A model generated the notes under the pieces. The model did not search any database, was not told the DNA's origin, and was given only the letters and a program-made list of their open reading frames with translations. This document shows, one piece after another, positions 1 through 9,849 of a stretch of 64,000 bases of DNA. The stretch is taken from assembly GCF_010748935.1 (NCBI RefSeq), contig NZ_CP048796.1:1677001-1741000 (forward strand). The letters are read 5' to 3'. A program made the position numbers and the translations under genes. Positions within the stretch are counted from its first letter, which is position 1; every line of letters starts with the position of its first letter. The DNA comes from Providencia vermicola (lineage in GTDB: Bacteria; Pseudomonadota; Gammaproteobacteria; Enterobacterales; Enterobacteriaceae).

Positions 1-1
1 T

Positions 2-724
2 GTTGTCAAAGTGAACGGACAACTGATTGAGCCTAGAAATGAAGAAGATTTAGTGTTAATTGCGCTGAATAAACCAGTAGGCATCGTGAGTACTACTGAA
101 AGCGGTGAAAGAGACAATATTGTTGATTATGTGAATCACAGTAAACGTATTTTCCCGATAGGTCGGCTCGACAAAGATTCCCAAGGGCTGATTTTTCTCA
201 CTAACCACGGTGACTTAGTGAATAAAATTTTGCGCGCGGGCAACGAGCACGAGAAAGAATATATTGTGACCGTTAATAAACCCATTACCGATGATTTTAT
301 TCGTGGTATGGGCGCGGGGGTACCGATTTTAGGTACTATGACGAAAAAGTGTAAAGTAAAGAAAGAAGCTCCTTTTGTCTTTCGAATTACGCTGATTCAA
401 GGATTAAACCGCCAAATCCGTCGTATGTGTGAATATTTCGGTTTTGAGGTCACAAAGCTTGAACGCGTACGGATTATGAATGTGAATCTTTCAGGGATCC
501 CATTAGGTGAATGGCGTGATTTAACGGATGATGAGTTGATTAAGTTATTTGATATGATTGAAAAATCAGATTCAATGGCTCAGGCTAAGAAACCGGCTAA
601 AGCGAAATCAGTGGCGACAAAACGGGTAAGTAAACCGAGTGCAGGTAACAAACCAAAGGCAACGACAGATACTGCATCTCGTAAACGTTTTACTCAACCG
701 GGTCGTAAGAAGAAAAAACGTTAA
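2..724 (+). CDS. rluF: 23S rRNA pseudouridine synthase RluF (5' partial)
   Basis: RluF isomerises a uridine in domain V of 23S rRNA (U2604 in E. coli) to pseudouridine. The reading frame is open at the window edge, so the N-terminal S4 RNA-binding domain lies outside. The visible part starts inside the [11 protein letters not shown] linker that follows S4 in E. coli RluF, so the GTG at 11 is an internal valine, not a start. The RsuA/RluB/E/F catalytic motif GRLDKDSQG is present, with the catalytic Asp codon at 170-172. The C-terminal tail is lysine/arginine rich and ends in GRKKKKR, as in the E. coli protein. It is convergent with the protease gene that follows. Identification rests on near full-length similarity to the recalled E. 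coli sequence. Confidence 0.95.
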   Translation, partial: VVKVNGQLIEPRNEEDLVLIALNKPVGIVSTTESGERDNIVDYVNHSKRIFPIGRLDKDSQGLIFLTNHGDLVNKILRAGNEHEKEYIVTVNKPITDDFIRGMGAGVPILGTMTKKCKVKKEAPFVFRITLIQGLNRQIRRMCEYFGFEVTKLERVRIMNVNLSGIPLGEWRDLTDDELIKLFDMIEKSDSMAQAKKPAKAKSVATKRVSKPSAGNKPKATTDTASRKRFTQPGRKKKKR

Positions 725-740
725 ATTTTTATCTCATAAA

Positions 741-763
741 GTCAGCCGTATTATATGGCTGAC
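741..763. terminator. Possible bidirectional stem-loop between rluF and protease gene
   Basis: A perfect 7-bp stem (GTCAGCC / GGCTGAC) with a 9-nt loop lies between two convergent genes. There is no long T-run on either side, so it is at best a weak terminator. Confidence 0.4.
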
Positions 764-802
764 AAACTTTGTCAGTGTTTGACCGTTGTTGCATTGATAT
801 TC

Positions 803-1951
803 TTAAATGTAGATCCCAACGCCTTCCCAGCTTTTACGTGTAATATCCACCACCTTATGATCAAAGAGTTGTGTTGCTGTTCTTAGCGTCGCTTGGGCAA
901 ACTCATTAAATGTTGTTCTGGTCGTGAGTGTTTTATCAAACATCGTACGGATCCAAATTTGTCCCGCTCGCTCCCATGAATAACCCCCTAACATGGTCGC
1001 TAATAGGTAAAAGGCTTTATTAGGTATGCCTGAGTTAATATGAACGCCGCCATTATCTTGGAAAATCGATAAGTTTCGATAGTTTCGCATATGCCCAACT
1101 TGTGGATCTCGATTATTTTCGGATAGGCGATATGCAGTGCCTGGTGCTGACATAGAGCGTAAGGCAGGTGCTTTTTGTTTATCAATGAACAAGTTTTCAC
1201 CCAGTAGCCAGTTAGATTGAGTCGCGGTTTCATTGGCTGCATATTGCTTGACCATGATCCCGACCACATCGGCGACAGATTCATTTAATGCCCCTGACTG
1301 GAAGACATAGTCAAAGTCTGTCGTGAAGGTAATAAAGCCATGGGTTAACTCATGAGCAATAATATCAATATCATTGTAAAACGGACCAAAATAGAGATTA
1401 TCGCCGTCACCGAAATAGATGGCCTGTGAGTTCCAGAATGCATTAGGGTAATTTTTATCAAAATGAATGACGGCATTAATTTGTGAATCGCAGCCAAAAA
1501 TTTTATTAATATTCAGTTTTTCTTTAAAAAATGATCTCACATGGCCAATGGAATCATACACAGTTTGTTCTGCTGTTGATGGCTTTATAGGGTCGCCTTC
1601 CTTCATAACGATCTGATAATCTTCATGAGGCATATGAAGTTCATAGGGACTTGGATAACTTTCATCTAATGAGAGGTCGGAACGTGAACAAATAGGTAGA
1701 TTTGAATGGACATGATTGGGTAAAAACTCTCTTTCCTGTGCATCTCTGATAATACGTTCATAATTGGTGCCAGGGCGTGCTGAACAAGCAAATAACTGTT
1801 TTAGATGCTCTTTATCTTCTGTTGAATAGGCGGTGCTCATCAGTTCATTGATATGAAATAACGTAGATTTTAATTTTTTACATTTCGACTCCTGATAGAG
1901 ATGTGCAATAAGGTACGGAGGAAGATAGGAACGACCAAGAATATGACTCAT
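803..1951 (-). CDS. Protealysin-like neutral metalloprotease (peptidase family M4)
   Basis: Zinc-dependent endopeptidase of the thermolysin family. The zinc motif HELTH and the second-glutamate motif GALNESVADVVG are both visible, followed by the GGVHINSGIPNKAFY block with the active-site region of M4 peptidases. The N-terminus has no signal peptide but carries the PPYL motif typical of the short propeptide of protealysin-like precursors, suggesting an intracellular or unconventionally released enzyme. The start at 1951 is preferred over the longer frame beginning at 1987, because GGAG lies 7 nt upstream of it and the encoded start (MSHILGRSYLPPYL) aligns with protealysin. Length is 382 residues. 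In Serratia the inhibitor emfourin is encoded beside protealysin; no such gene is next to this one. Confidence 0.9.
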   Translation of the reverse strand: MSHILGRSYLPPYLIAHLYQESKCKKLKSTLFHINELMSTAYSTEDKEHLKQLFACSARPGTNYERIIRDAQEREFLPNHVHSNLPICSRSDLSLDESYPSPYELHMPHEDYQIVMKEGDPIKPSTAEQTVYDSIGHVRSFFKEKLNINKIFGCDSQINAVIHFDKNYPNAFWNSQAIYFGDGDNLYFGPFYNDIDIIAHELTHGFITFTTDFDYVFQSGALNESVADVVGIMVKQYAANETATQSNWLLGENLFIDKQKAPALRSMSAPGTAYRLSENNRDPQVGHMRNYRNLSIFQDNGGVHINSGIPNKAFYLLATMLGGYSWERAGQIWIRTMFDKTLTTRTTFNEFAQATLRTATQLFDHKVVDITRKSWEGVGIYI

Positions 1952-2107
1952 AAACAGACTCCATTTTGTGTGTGAAAATGGAATCATAAGATAATGAGCT
2001 GTATATGTAACTATGTGATTAATAAGTAAATTTATTAACTATTATTGTTTTTTATCACAAAAGCCGCCAAGTCTTATGACGACTTTTATTAAGAGTAAAT
2101 AATGTTA

Positions 2108-3025
2108 CTATTTGTTCAACCAGTCTTTATTAGTCACTAAAAAATCACTATAGAGTTTTGCCTCGGGGGTATTTGGTTCAGGGTGATAGTCATATTCCCA
2201 GCGAACCAAAGGAGGCATAGACATTAAAATGGATTCAGTGCGCCCACCGCTTTGTAAACCAAATAATGTGCCCCTATCCCAAACAAGGTTAAATTCAACA
2301 TAGCGACCACGTCGATATAATTGGAATTGACGTTCTCTTTCCCCCCACGTGTGATGGCGACGTTTCTCAACGATAGGTACATAAGCGTCGAGAAAACCAT
2401 GGCCAACAGCTTGTGTGAAGTTAAAGCAAGTCGTGAAATCAGGTTGGTTGAGGTCATCATAAAATAGTCCGCCTACGCCTCTAGGCTCATTACGATGCTT
2501 CAAAAAGAAGTACTCATCACACCAATTTTTATACTTAAGATACGTCTCTGAACCAAAAGGCGCACAGAGGTCATGAGCGATGGTATGCCAGTGAACCACA
2601 TCCTCTTCAAAACCATAATAAGGGGTTAAATCGAAACCGCCACCAAACCACCACACTGGCTCGTGACCCTCTTTTTCGGCAATAAAGAAGCGTACATTAG
2701 CATGAGTCGTTGGAATATAAGGGTTTTGAGGGTGAATGACTAAAGAGACGCCCATGGCTTGGTAGCTGCGTCCTGCTAATTCAGGACGATGTGCCGTAGC
2801 GGAAGCGGGGAGTTGTTTCCCTTGAATATGGGAGAAATTAACGCCAGCCTGCTCAAATAGCGCTCCTTGAGTCAATACACGGCTACGTCCACCACCACCT
2901 TCAGCACGTTCCCACGTTTGTTCAAGGAAGGTTTCCTTACCATCCAGTTCAGTGATTTTTTGACAAATCGTTTCTTGTAGTTCAAGTAAAAATGTTTTTA
3001 CTTGAAAAATATCAGGGTAATTCAT
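2108..3025 (-). CDS. hemF: Oxygen-dependent coproporphyrinogen III oxidase HemF
   Basis: HemF decarboxylates two propionate side chains of coproporphyrinogen III to give protoporphyrinogen IX, using O2, in aerobic heme synthesis in the cytosol. The 305-residue product matches the usual bacterial length of about 300. Family signatures are visible: [13 protein letters not shown] near residue 38, [14 protein letters not shown] near residue 125, the [18 protein letters not shown] block, and [35 protein letters not shown] near the C-terminus. The gene is divergent from ypeA across about 140 bp. In E. coli hemF, ypeA and yfeYX are also close neighbours, so this is conserved backbone. Confidence 0.97.
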   Translation of the reverse strand: MNYPDIFQVKTFLLELQETICQKITELDGKETFLEQTWERAEGGGGRSRVLTQGALFEQAGVNFSHIQGKQLPASATAHRPELAGRSYQAMGVSLVIHPQNPYIPTTHANVRFFIAEKEGHEPVWWFGGGFDLTPYYGFEEDVVHWHTIAHDLCAPFGSETYLKYKNWCDEYFFLKHRNEPRGVGGLFYDDLNQPDFTTCFNFTQAVGHGFLDAYVPIVEKRRHHTWGERERQFQLYRRGRYVEFNLVWDRGTLFGLQSGGRTESILMSMPPLVRWEYDYHPEPNTPEAKLYSDFLVTNKDWLNK

Positions 3026-3162
3026 TGTTTTCCAATAGAACGGTTGGTAAAAAAAAGTGACTAAAGTATACCCTTTTGAATGAAAAAAGGCATATTGAAA
3101 TATTGATTGTGTGTGAAAAGCGGTGATAATGACAGAAAACTCAGTTAAAACGGGTCACTAAT

Positions 3163-3594
3163 ATGGAAATACGTATCTTCCGGCAAAGCGATTTTGAAGA
3201 AGTTATCACATTGTGGGAACGATGTGATTTAAATGAGTTTGGGGGAGACCCTGAACTTGATATTGAACGCAAACTCCAATGTGGCGCAGACCTTTTTTTG
3301 GTTGCTGAAGTGTCGGGCGAAGTGGTGGGCACGGTAATGGGGGGCTATGACGGGATCAGAGGAACAGCATGCTATCTTGCTGTACATCCAGATTATCGTG
3401 GCCGCGGTATTGCTAATGCGCTCGTGAGCCGATTAGAAAAAAAATTACGAGCGAGAGGATGTGGTAGGATTGAGTTTCTGGTTAGCGAAGAATCGGATGC
3501 CGCCATTTATATGTTTGAAAAAATGCTATACGAGGAAGAACAGCCAGCCCGACTCATTTATGCGAAAACACTGACGAATGATCTCGATTTTTAA
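3163..3594 (+). CDS. ypeA: GNAT family acetyltransferase YpeA
   Basis: Predicted N-acetyltransferase that would move an acetyl group from acetyl-CoA to an unknown amine. The 143-residue protein is a single GNAT domain. The acetyl-CoA pyrophosphate-binding motif A is visible as [22 protein letters not shown] around residues 75-95, and the preceding strand reads ACYLAVHP. Length and sequence fit E. coli YpeA (about 141 residues), and the location beside hemF and yfeY supports this. Substrate is unknown. The start has only a weak ribosome-binding site, but no alternative start preserves the first beta strand ([11 protein letters not shown]). Confidence 0.9.
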   Translation: MEIRIFRQSDFEEVITLWERCDLNEFGGDPELDIERKLQCGADLFLVAEVSGEVVGTVMGGYDGIRGTACYLAVHPDYRGRGIANALVSRLEKKLRARGCGRIEFLVSEESDAAIYMFEKMLYEEEQPARLIYAKTLTNDLDF

Positions 3595-3689
3595 TGTTGT
3601 TGATGATTTATTGGGTGATGAGTTGGAATGTTTTTAGGAATAGGTTGTCACAGTATGCATCAAGTAATCCAATATGAATTGAGGATGTT

Positions 3690-4286
3690 ATGCCCAAAAG
3701 TGTCATTGTGAAGCTTTCTCAGATAGCTATTTTGAGTGGTACATTTATTCTATCGGGGTGCGCAGGCTCAGGTGGGTTTTGGTCTTCACTTTCGCCAATG
3801 AACTGGTTTAGTAGCCCTATAACGGCCAAAGCTGCTGGGGTAGGAGGGATCACGGGGTTCACCCCAATGCAAGCTGACATCATCAAAGAGCGTCTGGATG
3901 ATCGTTATGTCATCCGTAGTGGAATGCAAACTGAACAAGGTGAGATTGTCACTGTATTTCAAGGCTTAGATGATGATAAGGTGAAAATTGAAGTATTTGG
4001 CCCTGAAAAAGGCTATGTTTCACGCATTAGCGTCAGTGATCCTGATATTGTCACCGAGTGGGGAATTAAAATTGGTTCACCGTTTAGTGATATTTATGAA
4101 AAAGCCTTTGGTGCCTGTAAAATCGCTGAGCCTATTGATGACCAACCTACTGTTGAATGCGTCGCACCACAGACGGCACATATTGTGTATAGCTTCACAG
4201 GTAAATGGCAAGGACCAGAAGGTTTAATGCCGCCTGATGATGAATTAAAAAATTGGACAGTGTCGCGAATTATTTGGAAGAAATAA
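3690..4286 (+). CDS. yfeY: RpoE-regulated lipoprotein YfeY (DUF1131)
   Basis: Small envelope lipoprotein of unknown molecular function; the E. coli homologue is a member of the sigma-E regulon. The N-terminal signal peptide ends in a lipobox (ILSGC, Cys at about residue 24), predicting lipidation and periplasmic or outer-membrane attachment. The mature domain carries the DUF1131 blocks MQADIIKERLDDRY and GMQTEQGEIVTVFQG, and ends in WTVSRIIWKK. The 198-residue length agrees with family members. It precedes yfeX on the same strand but is separated from it by about 290 bp, so the two are probably transcribed separately. Confidence 0.9.
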   Translation: MPKSVIVKLSQIAILSGTFILSGCAGSGGFWSSLSPMNWFSSPITAKAAGVGGITGFTPMQADIIKERLDDRYVIRSGMQTEQGEIVTVFQGLDDDKVKIEVFGPEKGYVSRISVSDPDIVTEWGIKIGSPFSDIYEKAFGACKIAEPIDDQPTVECVAPQTAHIVYSFTGKWQGPEGLMPPDDELKNWTVSRIIWKK

Positions 4287-4577
4287 TCGCTCAGCTGCTG
4301 GTTCGATTCATTCCCTATTTGCTATGTCGCTCAATCTAAATATAGTGAGAATTTTGAGGGTGTGAGTGCGTTCAATGACGTTGTTACGGAGTTTAACTTT
4401 CGTTATTAAGCCCTCAGCTCACTATTAATGCCTAGCCTTAATCAGCCCCTTAAATTCTTTTTTGTATTATTTTCCTGTGCGCCTGAATATTTGCGTTAAA
4501 ACAAGGTGAAAATCATCATTGATGAGATACTATATCTCACGCACAAATAATAAATTATTTCAAAGAGGTTGATTAGC

Positions 4578-5474
4578 ATGTCTCATTCTCAGAGCGGTAT
4601 TCTGAAAGATCATAGCCGTTTCGGTATTTTTATTGAAGCAATGGTGCAAGGGCCTCTTGCTGACATAAAAACGGGATGTCAGCGTTTTGTCGACGCATTA
4701 ACACAATTACAAGAACAGTACCCATCTGATAGGTTAGGCGCGGTTATTGCATTTGGTTCTGATATTTGGAAGCAATTATCAGCACCTGAAAGCGCACCTG
4801 AATTAAAGCCTTTTCGTCAATTAGGGAAAGGTCTTGCACCCGCAACACAACGTGACCTTTTTATTCATATTCAATCTCAGCGTCACGATATTAACTTTTC
4901 ATTGGCACAGGCTGCACTGAAGGCATTTGGTCCTGCGATTAAAGTTGAAGAAGAGATCCATGGTTTTCGTTGGGTCGAAGAACGTGATTTGAGCGGATTT
5001 ATTGATGGTACCGAAAACCCTCAGGGAGAAGAAATCGCTGAAGTTGCACTGATTGCAGATGGCATTGATAAGGGAGGCAGCTATATTCTTGTTCAACGTT
5101 ATGAGCATAGTTTACATAAGTGGGATCGCTTCTCAGAGCAAGAACAAGAAAAGATGATTGGCCGTACTAAGAGTGATAGTGTGGAGCTTGATGAAAGTGA
5201 ACGTAACGTTACTTCACACGTTTCTCGTGTAGTGGTTGAAGAGGACGGTGAAGAGCTGTCTATCATGCGTCATAGTTTACCGTATGGTACAGCGAGTGGA
5301 AAACATGGATTATACTTCCTTGCTTACTGTGCGCGTCTCCATAATATTGAACAACAGCTTCTTAGCATGTTTGGTGAGAAAGATGGCAAGTATGATGATT
5401 TATTGCGCATGACGAAAGCCGTTTCAGGAAGCTACTATTTTGCTCCTTCAATCGACACGTTATTATCGCTATAA
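4578..5474 (+). CDS. yfeX: Dye-decolorizing (DyP) type heme peroxidase YfeX
   Basis: Cytoplasmic DyP-type heme peroxidase of class B/P. The distal motif appears as [12 protein letters not shown] (GXXDG-like, about residues 139-150), with the catalytic Asp in FIDGTEN; the proximal heme His lies in the later half (the TSHVSRV segment). The C-terminal block [23 protein letters not shown] matches E. coli YfeX. There is no Tat or Sec signal, as expected for YfeX. ATG 4578 is chosen because AGAGG sits 9 nt upstream and the product starts MSHSQSGIL as in E. coli; the open frame extends nine bases further to a TTG. The proposed deferrochelatase role of YfeX is disputed. Confidence 0.95.
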   Translation: MSHSQSGILKDHSRFGIFIEAMVQGPLADIKTGCQRFVDALTQLQEQYPSDRLGAVIAFGSDIWKQLSAPESAPELKPFRQLGKGLAPATQRDLFIHIQSQRHDINFSLAQAALKAFGPAIKVEEEIHGFRWVEERDLSGFIDGTENPQGEEIAEVALIADGIDKGGSYILVQRYEHSLHKWDRFSEQEQEKMIGRTKSDSVELDESERNVTSHVSRVVVEEDGEELSIMRHSLPYGTASGKHGLYFLAYCARLHNIEQQLLSMFGEKDGKYDDLLRMTKAVSGSYYFAPSIDTLLSL

Positions 5475-5485
5475 CATCGCCGTAT

Positions 5486-5515
5486 TGCCGCCAGTTGGCG
5501 GCAATTGATGTTTTC
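5486..5515 (+). terminator. Terminator after yfeX
   Basis: Perfect 8-bp GC-rich stem TTGCCGCC / GGCGGCAA with an AGTT loop, followed by a short T-rich tract (TTGATGTTTTC). It lies 11 bp after the yfeX stop codon, consistent with rho-independent termination. Confidence 0.7.
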
Positions 5516-5736
5516 ATAAACACCTGATTTGTTATTCCCATCTTATCGCCTATCCATGAAGGGCGCTCATGTGACTAACCTATTGATCATCAATATAATT
5601 TGATTGCTTATTGCCATAATTTCTTGATTATATCAATTTGATATATTAAAAGGCGATTGATAGCTACACAGTTATAACTAAAGCAGCTAAAGTAGCTTAA
5701 CAGCGTAGTTTTGGTTTAGTCATAAGTAGGTGCCTA

Positions 5737-6759
5737 ATGCAGAAAGCGATCTTAAAGAAAACAGTCTTAGCGGGTTTCGCAACCTTCTCACTTATGGGTA
5801 GTGCGCCACTGATGGCGGCTGAACTACTTAATAGCTCTTATGATATTGCACGGGAATTGTTCGTTGCATTAAATCCTGAATTTGAAAAACAGTGGAATGA
5901 GCTACACCCAGATGACAAGTTGACCATCAAGCAATCCCACGCGGGATCCTCTAAGCAAGCTTTAGCCATATTGCAAGGTTTGAAGGCCGATGTTGTGACT
6001 TATAACCAAGTCACAGATGTGCAAATTTTGCACGATAAAGGGAATTTGATCCCAGAAAATTGGCAATCAAGATTACCAAATAATAGTTCACCTTATTATT
6101 CCACGATGGCGTTTTTAGTCCGTAAAGACAACCCGAAAGGGATTAAAACCTGGGATGATTTGGCACGCGAAGACGTTAAATTAATTTTCCCAAACCCAAA
6201 AACATCGGGTAACGGTCGTTATACCTATTTAGCGGCATGGGGAGCCTATGCACAAGAAAATAAAGGTGACGAAAAGAAAACGCGTGAGCAAATGAAACAG
6301 TTTTTGAAAAATGTTGAGGTATTTGATACTGGCGGGCGCGGTGCAACCACCTCCTTTATTGAAAGAGGACTGGGTGATGTATTAATTAGTTTTGAATCGG
6401 AAGTGAATAATATTCGCCAGCAATATGGTGAGTCCGATTATGAGGTTATTGTTCCTCCGGTGGATATTTTAGCTGAATTCCCTGTGGCTTGGGTTGATAA
6501 GAATGTCGAGAAAAATGGTACGCAAGATGTTGCCAAGGCTTACCTTTACTACTTATATAGCCCAAAAGCACAGCAGATTATCACGAATTTTAATTATCGA
6601 GTGAACGATAAAGACGTGATGGCTGCAAATAAAGATAAATTCCCTGAAACACGTTTATTCACGGTTGAATCACAATTTAAAAGCTGGCCTGCTGTGATGG
6701 AAACGCATTTCGCCACCAATGGTGAATTCGATAAATTGATGGCAGAAGGGCGACGTTAA
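5737..6759 (+). CDS. cysP: Sulfate/thiosulfate-binding periplasmic protein CysP
   Basis: Periplasmic solute receptor that delivers thiosulfate and sulfate to the CysTWA importer. An N-terminal Sec signal peptide ends near APLMAA, and the mature protein begins [15 protein letters not shown] as in CysP and Sbp. The prokaryotic sulfate-binding signature is visible as [23 protein letters not shown]. Length is 340 residues, close to E. coli CysP. It is the first gene of cysPTWA, and its stop overlaps the cysT start as TAATG, implying translational coupling. In enterobacteria the operon is activated by CysB with N-acetylserine under sulfur limitation; the AT-rich 260-bp leader would hold those sites. 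Confidence 0.96.
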   Translation: MQKAILKKTVLAGFATFSLMGSAPLMAAELLNSSYDIARELFVALNPEFEKQWNELHPDDKLTIKQSHAGSSKQALAILQGLKADVVTYNQVTDVQILHDKGNLIPENWQSRLPNNSSPYYSTMAFLVRKDNPKGIKTWDDLAREDVKLIFPNPKTSGNGRYTYLAAWGAYAQENKGDEKKTREQMKQFLKNVEVFDTGGRGATTSFIERGLGDVLISFESEVNNIRQQYGESDYEVIVPPVDILAEFPVAWVDKNVEKNGTQDVAKAYLYYLYSPKAQQIITNFNYRVNDKDVMAANKDKFPETRLFTVESQFKSWPAVMETHFATNGEFDKLMAEGRR

Positions 6760-7589
6760 TGCGTCAGTCAGGGAAACGTTTTTTGCCAGGATTTGGCCTC
6801 ACACTAGGTAGCAGCCTATTTTATACCTGCTTGATATTACTGCTACCTTTGAGTGCTTTAGTCATTCAGCTATCGGAAATGACATGGCAACAGTATTGGG
6901 ATGTGATCAGTTATCCGCAAGTTGTGGCGGCTTATAAGGTAACCCTCCTTGCGGCATTAGTCGCGAGTTTGTTTAATGCCGTTTTTGGTATGTTACTGGC
7001 GTGGATTTTAACTCGTTATCGTTTTCCCGGCCGTACTTTTTTGGATGGCCTCGTTGATTTACCGTTTGCGTTACCTACAGCGGTAGCGGGTTTAACATTA
7101 GCGACGCTATTTGCTGCTTCGGGTTGGTATGGGCAGTATTTGCATCAATTCGATATTAAAGTCGTCAATACGTGGCTTGGTATTGCTGTCGCCATGGCAT
7201 TTACCAGTATTCCGTTTGTCGTGAGAACGGTACAGCCTGTGTTAGAAGAGCTTGGCCCTGAATATGAAGAAGCTGCGCAAACATTAGGTGCAAGTCGCTG
7301 GCAAACTTTTCGTCGAGTAGTATTACCGGAGGTTTCACCTGCGCTTATTGCTGGCACCGTATTATCTTTTACCCGTAGTTTGGGAGAGTTTGGTGCGATT
7401 ATTTTTATTGCGGGGAATATTGCTTGGCAAACTGAAGTCGTATCTCTAATGATTTTCAGCCAGTTACAGCAGTTTGATTATCCTGCCGCCAGTGCGATTG
7501 CTTCAGTGATTTTAGCGGTTTCATTAGTGCTGTTATTCACAGTCAACATAGTACAAAGCCGCTTTGGTAAAAGGTTGGGGGGCAAATAA
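6759..7589 (+). CDS. cysT: Sulfate/thiosulfate ABC transporter permease CysT (CysU)
   Basis: Inner-membrane permease subunit that pairs with CysW to form the translocation channel of the sulfate/thiosulfate importer. The 276-residue protein has about six hydrophobic segments. The cytoplasmic EAA loop that contacts the ATPase is visible as EEAAQTLGASRWQTFRRVVLPEVSPALIAG. The start codon overlaps the cysP stop and its own stop overlaps the cysW start (both TAATG), so the operon is tightly coupled. Order and sizes are those of the canonical enterobacterial cysPTWA operon. Confidence 0.96.
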   Translation: MRQSGKRFLPGFGLTLGSSLFYTCLILLLPLSALVIQLSEMTWQQYWDVISYPQVVAAYKVTLLAALVASLFNAVFGMLLAWILTRYRFPGRTFLDGLVDLPFALPTAVAGLTLATLFAASGWYGQYLHQFDIKVVNTWLGIAVAMAFTSIPFVVRTVQPVLEELGPEYEEAAQTLGASRWQTFRRVVLPEVSPALIAGTVLSFTRSLGEFGAIIFIAGNIAWQTEVVSLMIFSQLQQFDYPAASAIASVILAVSLVLLFTVNIVQSRFGKRLGGK

Positions 7590-8455
7590 TGGCTCAAATC
7601 ACGCCAATTATGGTGAGTTCACGTCAACCAATCAATTGGGCTAAATGGTTCTTGATTGCTATTGGTGTCTTATTTTCAGTTCTATTACTGGTCGTGCCCA
7701 TCATTTGGATCTTTATGACCGCTTTTTCGAAAGGGTTAGATGCGGTTTTAATGAATTTAAACGATGCCGATATGCTGCATGCAATTGGTTTAACAGTACT
7801 TATCGCGTTGATAACCGTGCCAGTCAATTTAATTTTTGGCACGATGCTAGCTTGGTTGGTCACACGATTTCAGTTTCCCGGTAGGCAGTTATTATTAACA
7901 TTGGTGGATATCCCATTTGCCGTATCGCCAGTGGTTGCTGGTCTACTCTACCTATTGTTTTATGGGTCCAACAGTTGGTTTGGTGGTTGGCTAGAAAGCT
8001 ATGACATCCAATTGATGTTTTCGTGGCCAGGCATGACCCTAGTGACTATTTTTGTGACTTGTCCTTTTGTGGTGAGAGAGTTGGTGCCTTTGATGCTGAG
8101 CCAAGGTAGCCAAGAGGATGAAGCCGCTGTGTTGTTGGGGGCATCTGGCTGGAAAATGTTTTGGCGAGTGACATTACCCAATATTCGTTGGGCGTTACTG
8201 TATGGTGTTGTTCTAACGAATGCGCGAGCGATAGGGGAATTTGGGGCGGTTTCTGTTGTTTCCGGTGCGATCCGAGGGGAAACCTACACATTACCATTAC
8301 AAGTGGAATTATTGCATCAAGACTACAATACCGTCGGTGCGTTTACTGCGGCTGCAATCCTCGCTGTGATGGCAATTATCACCTTAATTATTAAAAGTGC
8401 ATTGCAATGGCATTTGAGCCGGCAGCGATCCGAATCAGGAGTTCATCTACCATGA
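7589..8455 (+). CDS. cysW: Sulfate/thiosulfate ABC transporter permease CysW
   Basis: Second inner-membrane permease of the sulfate/thiosulfate importer. Length is 288 residues with about six membrane segments. The EAA loop reads [30 protein letters not shown]. The C-terminal segment [16 protein letters not shown] is a strong CysW signature. It starts within the cysT stop codon and overlaps the cysA start by 4 bp (ATGA), so cysT, cysW and cysA are probably co-translated in fixed proportions. Confidence 0.96.
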   Translation: MAQITPIMVSSRQPINWAKWFLIAIGVLFSVLLLVVPIIWIFMTAFSKGLDAVLMNLNDADMLHAIGLTVLIALITVPVNLIFGTMLAWLVTRFQFPGRQLLLTLVDIPFAVSPVVAGLLYLLFYGSNSWFGGWLESYDIQLMFSWPGMTLVTIFVTCPFVVRELVPLMLSQGSQEDEAAVLLGASGWKMFWRVTLPNIRWALLYGVVLTNARAIGEFGAVSVVSGAIRGETYTLPLQVELLHQDYNTVGAFTAAAILAVMAIITLIIKSALQWHLSRQRSESGVHLP

Positions 8456-9540
8456 GTATTCAAATCGAAAAAATTGGAAAATTATTTGGTAGGACACAAG
8501 TGCTACAGGATATCTCATTGGATATCGCATCGGGTGAAATGGTTGCGCTGCTTGGGCCATCGGGGTCAGGTAAAACAACGCTATTACGAATCATTGCTGG
8601 TCTAGAGCAACATAGCTATGGGGCGTTGCGTTTTCATGGACAAGACGTTAGCCGGATCCATGCAAAAGATCGGCACGTTGGCTTTGTGTTTCAACATTAT
8701 GCTTTATTTCGCCATATGACCGTGTTTGATAACGTGGCATTTGGGCTAACGGTCGTGCCAAGAAAACAGCGTCTATCATCACAAGCGATCAAACAAAAAG
8801 TGACTCAATTACTTGAGATGGTGCAATTATCTCATTTAGCTTCTCGTTTTCCTGCTCAACTGTCTGGTGGGCAAAAACAGCGCGTGGCTTTGGCTCGCGC
8901 CTTAGCGGTGGAACCACAAATTTTACTGCTAGATGAACCGTTTGGTGCGTTGGATGCACAAGTACGTATTGAATTACGTCGTTGGTTGCGCCAGCTACAT
9001 GATGAATTAAAGTTCACAAGTGTATTTGTTACTCATGACCAAGAAGAAGCCATGGAAGTTGCGGATAGAGTCGTCGTTATGAGTGAAGGCCATATTGAAC
9101 AAGTTGGGACGCCTGATGATATTTGGCATCGTCCAGAAACGCGCTTTGTGCTTGAGTTTATGGGGGAAATTAATCAACTTCATGGTCAAATCAATGGTTC
9201 CCAGCTGTTGATTGATGGTTATGAATTCCCTCTGCATCATGCAAGCGCCCATCAAGGGGAAGTGGATATTTTTCTACGCCCTTGGGATATCACACTCGTG
9301 AAAGAGGTGGATGAACAGCATCGTTTACCTGTTCGAGTGGTTGAGTCAGGGCCTAGAGGGCATTTCTGGCAGTTAACGGTACAACCGATAGGTTGGGGAG
9401 CAGGGCAGTTATCAGTAGTATGGCAATCATCGCAGCAGATCCCAATACGTGGGGAACATTATTTTCTTGGGAGTCAGAAAGCGAGAATTTACCAAGGGGA
9501 TCATGAGTTGCTATTTCCCCGACTCGCGCAAAGCGCCTGA
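8452..9540 (+). CDS. cysA: Sulfate/thiosulfate import ATPase CysA
   Basis: Cytoplasmic ATPase that powers CysTW. Walker A is [12 protein letters not shown] near residue 35, the ABC signature is [15 protein letters not shown], Walker B is [12 protein letters not shown] and the switch histidine is in [12 protein letters not shown]-terminal TOBE-like domain follows ([16 protein letters not shown] onward). ATG 8452 is chosen because it gives [13 protein letters not shown], the usual family start, and has CAGGAG about 10 nt upstream; the longer frame from 8407 merely overlaps cysW. Length is 362 residues, near the 365 of E. coli. Confidence 0.97.
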   Translation: MSIQIEKIGKLFGRTQVLQDISLDIASGEMVALLGPSGSGKTTLLRIIAGLEQHSYGALRFHGQDVSRIHAKDRHVGFVFQHYALFRHMTVFDNVAFGLTVVPRKQRLSSQAIKQKVTQLLEMVQLSHLASRFPAQLSGGQKQRVALARALAVEPQILLLDEPFGALDAQVRIELRRWLRQLHDELKFTSVFVTHDQEEAMEVADRVVVMSEGHIEQVGTPDDIWHRPETRFVLEFMGEINQLHGQINGSQLLIDGYEFPLHHASAHQGEVDIFLRPWDITLVKEVDEQHRLPVRVVESGPRGHFWQLTVQPIGWGAGQLSVVWQSSQQIPIRGEHYFLGSQKARIYQGDHELLFPRLAQSA

Positions 9541-9849
9541 TATTCGTCCAGTCTGAAAGGTAGATAGTGCAAGTATATCGCTTCAATATCTCCGCGATAG
9601 GGTAATTTATCCTTCTATATTGTTTTCTACGGGGCCATATGGCCCCATTTTCGATATCTTATGACGCCTTCTTGTCAATCAAAGCCATGAGCAGCTTTTC
9701 ATATATCGATATTAGTAATAAGTCTAATCACTATTATTAATTACTGATATATAAGTGAATTTTTTTCATGCTGCTAATTCCTAGGTGTTAGGATACTATC
9801 TATAACCAACAAGATAGTGATAATAGATAAAGAGAATAAGGAATTAGCA
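9541..9849. other. cysA-cysM intergenic region
   Basis: About 310 bp without a gene. It holds the GC-rich terminator-like inverted repeat at 9631-9646 and, beyond it, an AT-rich stretch likely to contain the cysM promoter. No open frame of interest was seen. Confidence 0.6.
9631..9653 (+). terminator. Terminator after cysA
   Basis: Perfect self-complementary GC-rich repeat GGGGCCATATGGCCCC followed by ATTTTC. It separates the cysPTWA operon from cysM, so cysM probably has its own promoter here. Confidence 0.65.

Noticed and set aside
11-13. GTG as the start of rluF
   Set aside because: The frame is open to the window edge and upstream codons match internal RluF sequence, so the gene is truncated by the window.
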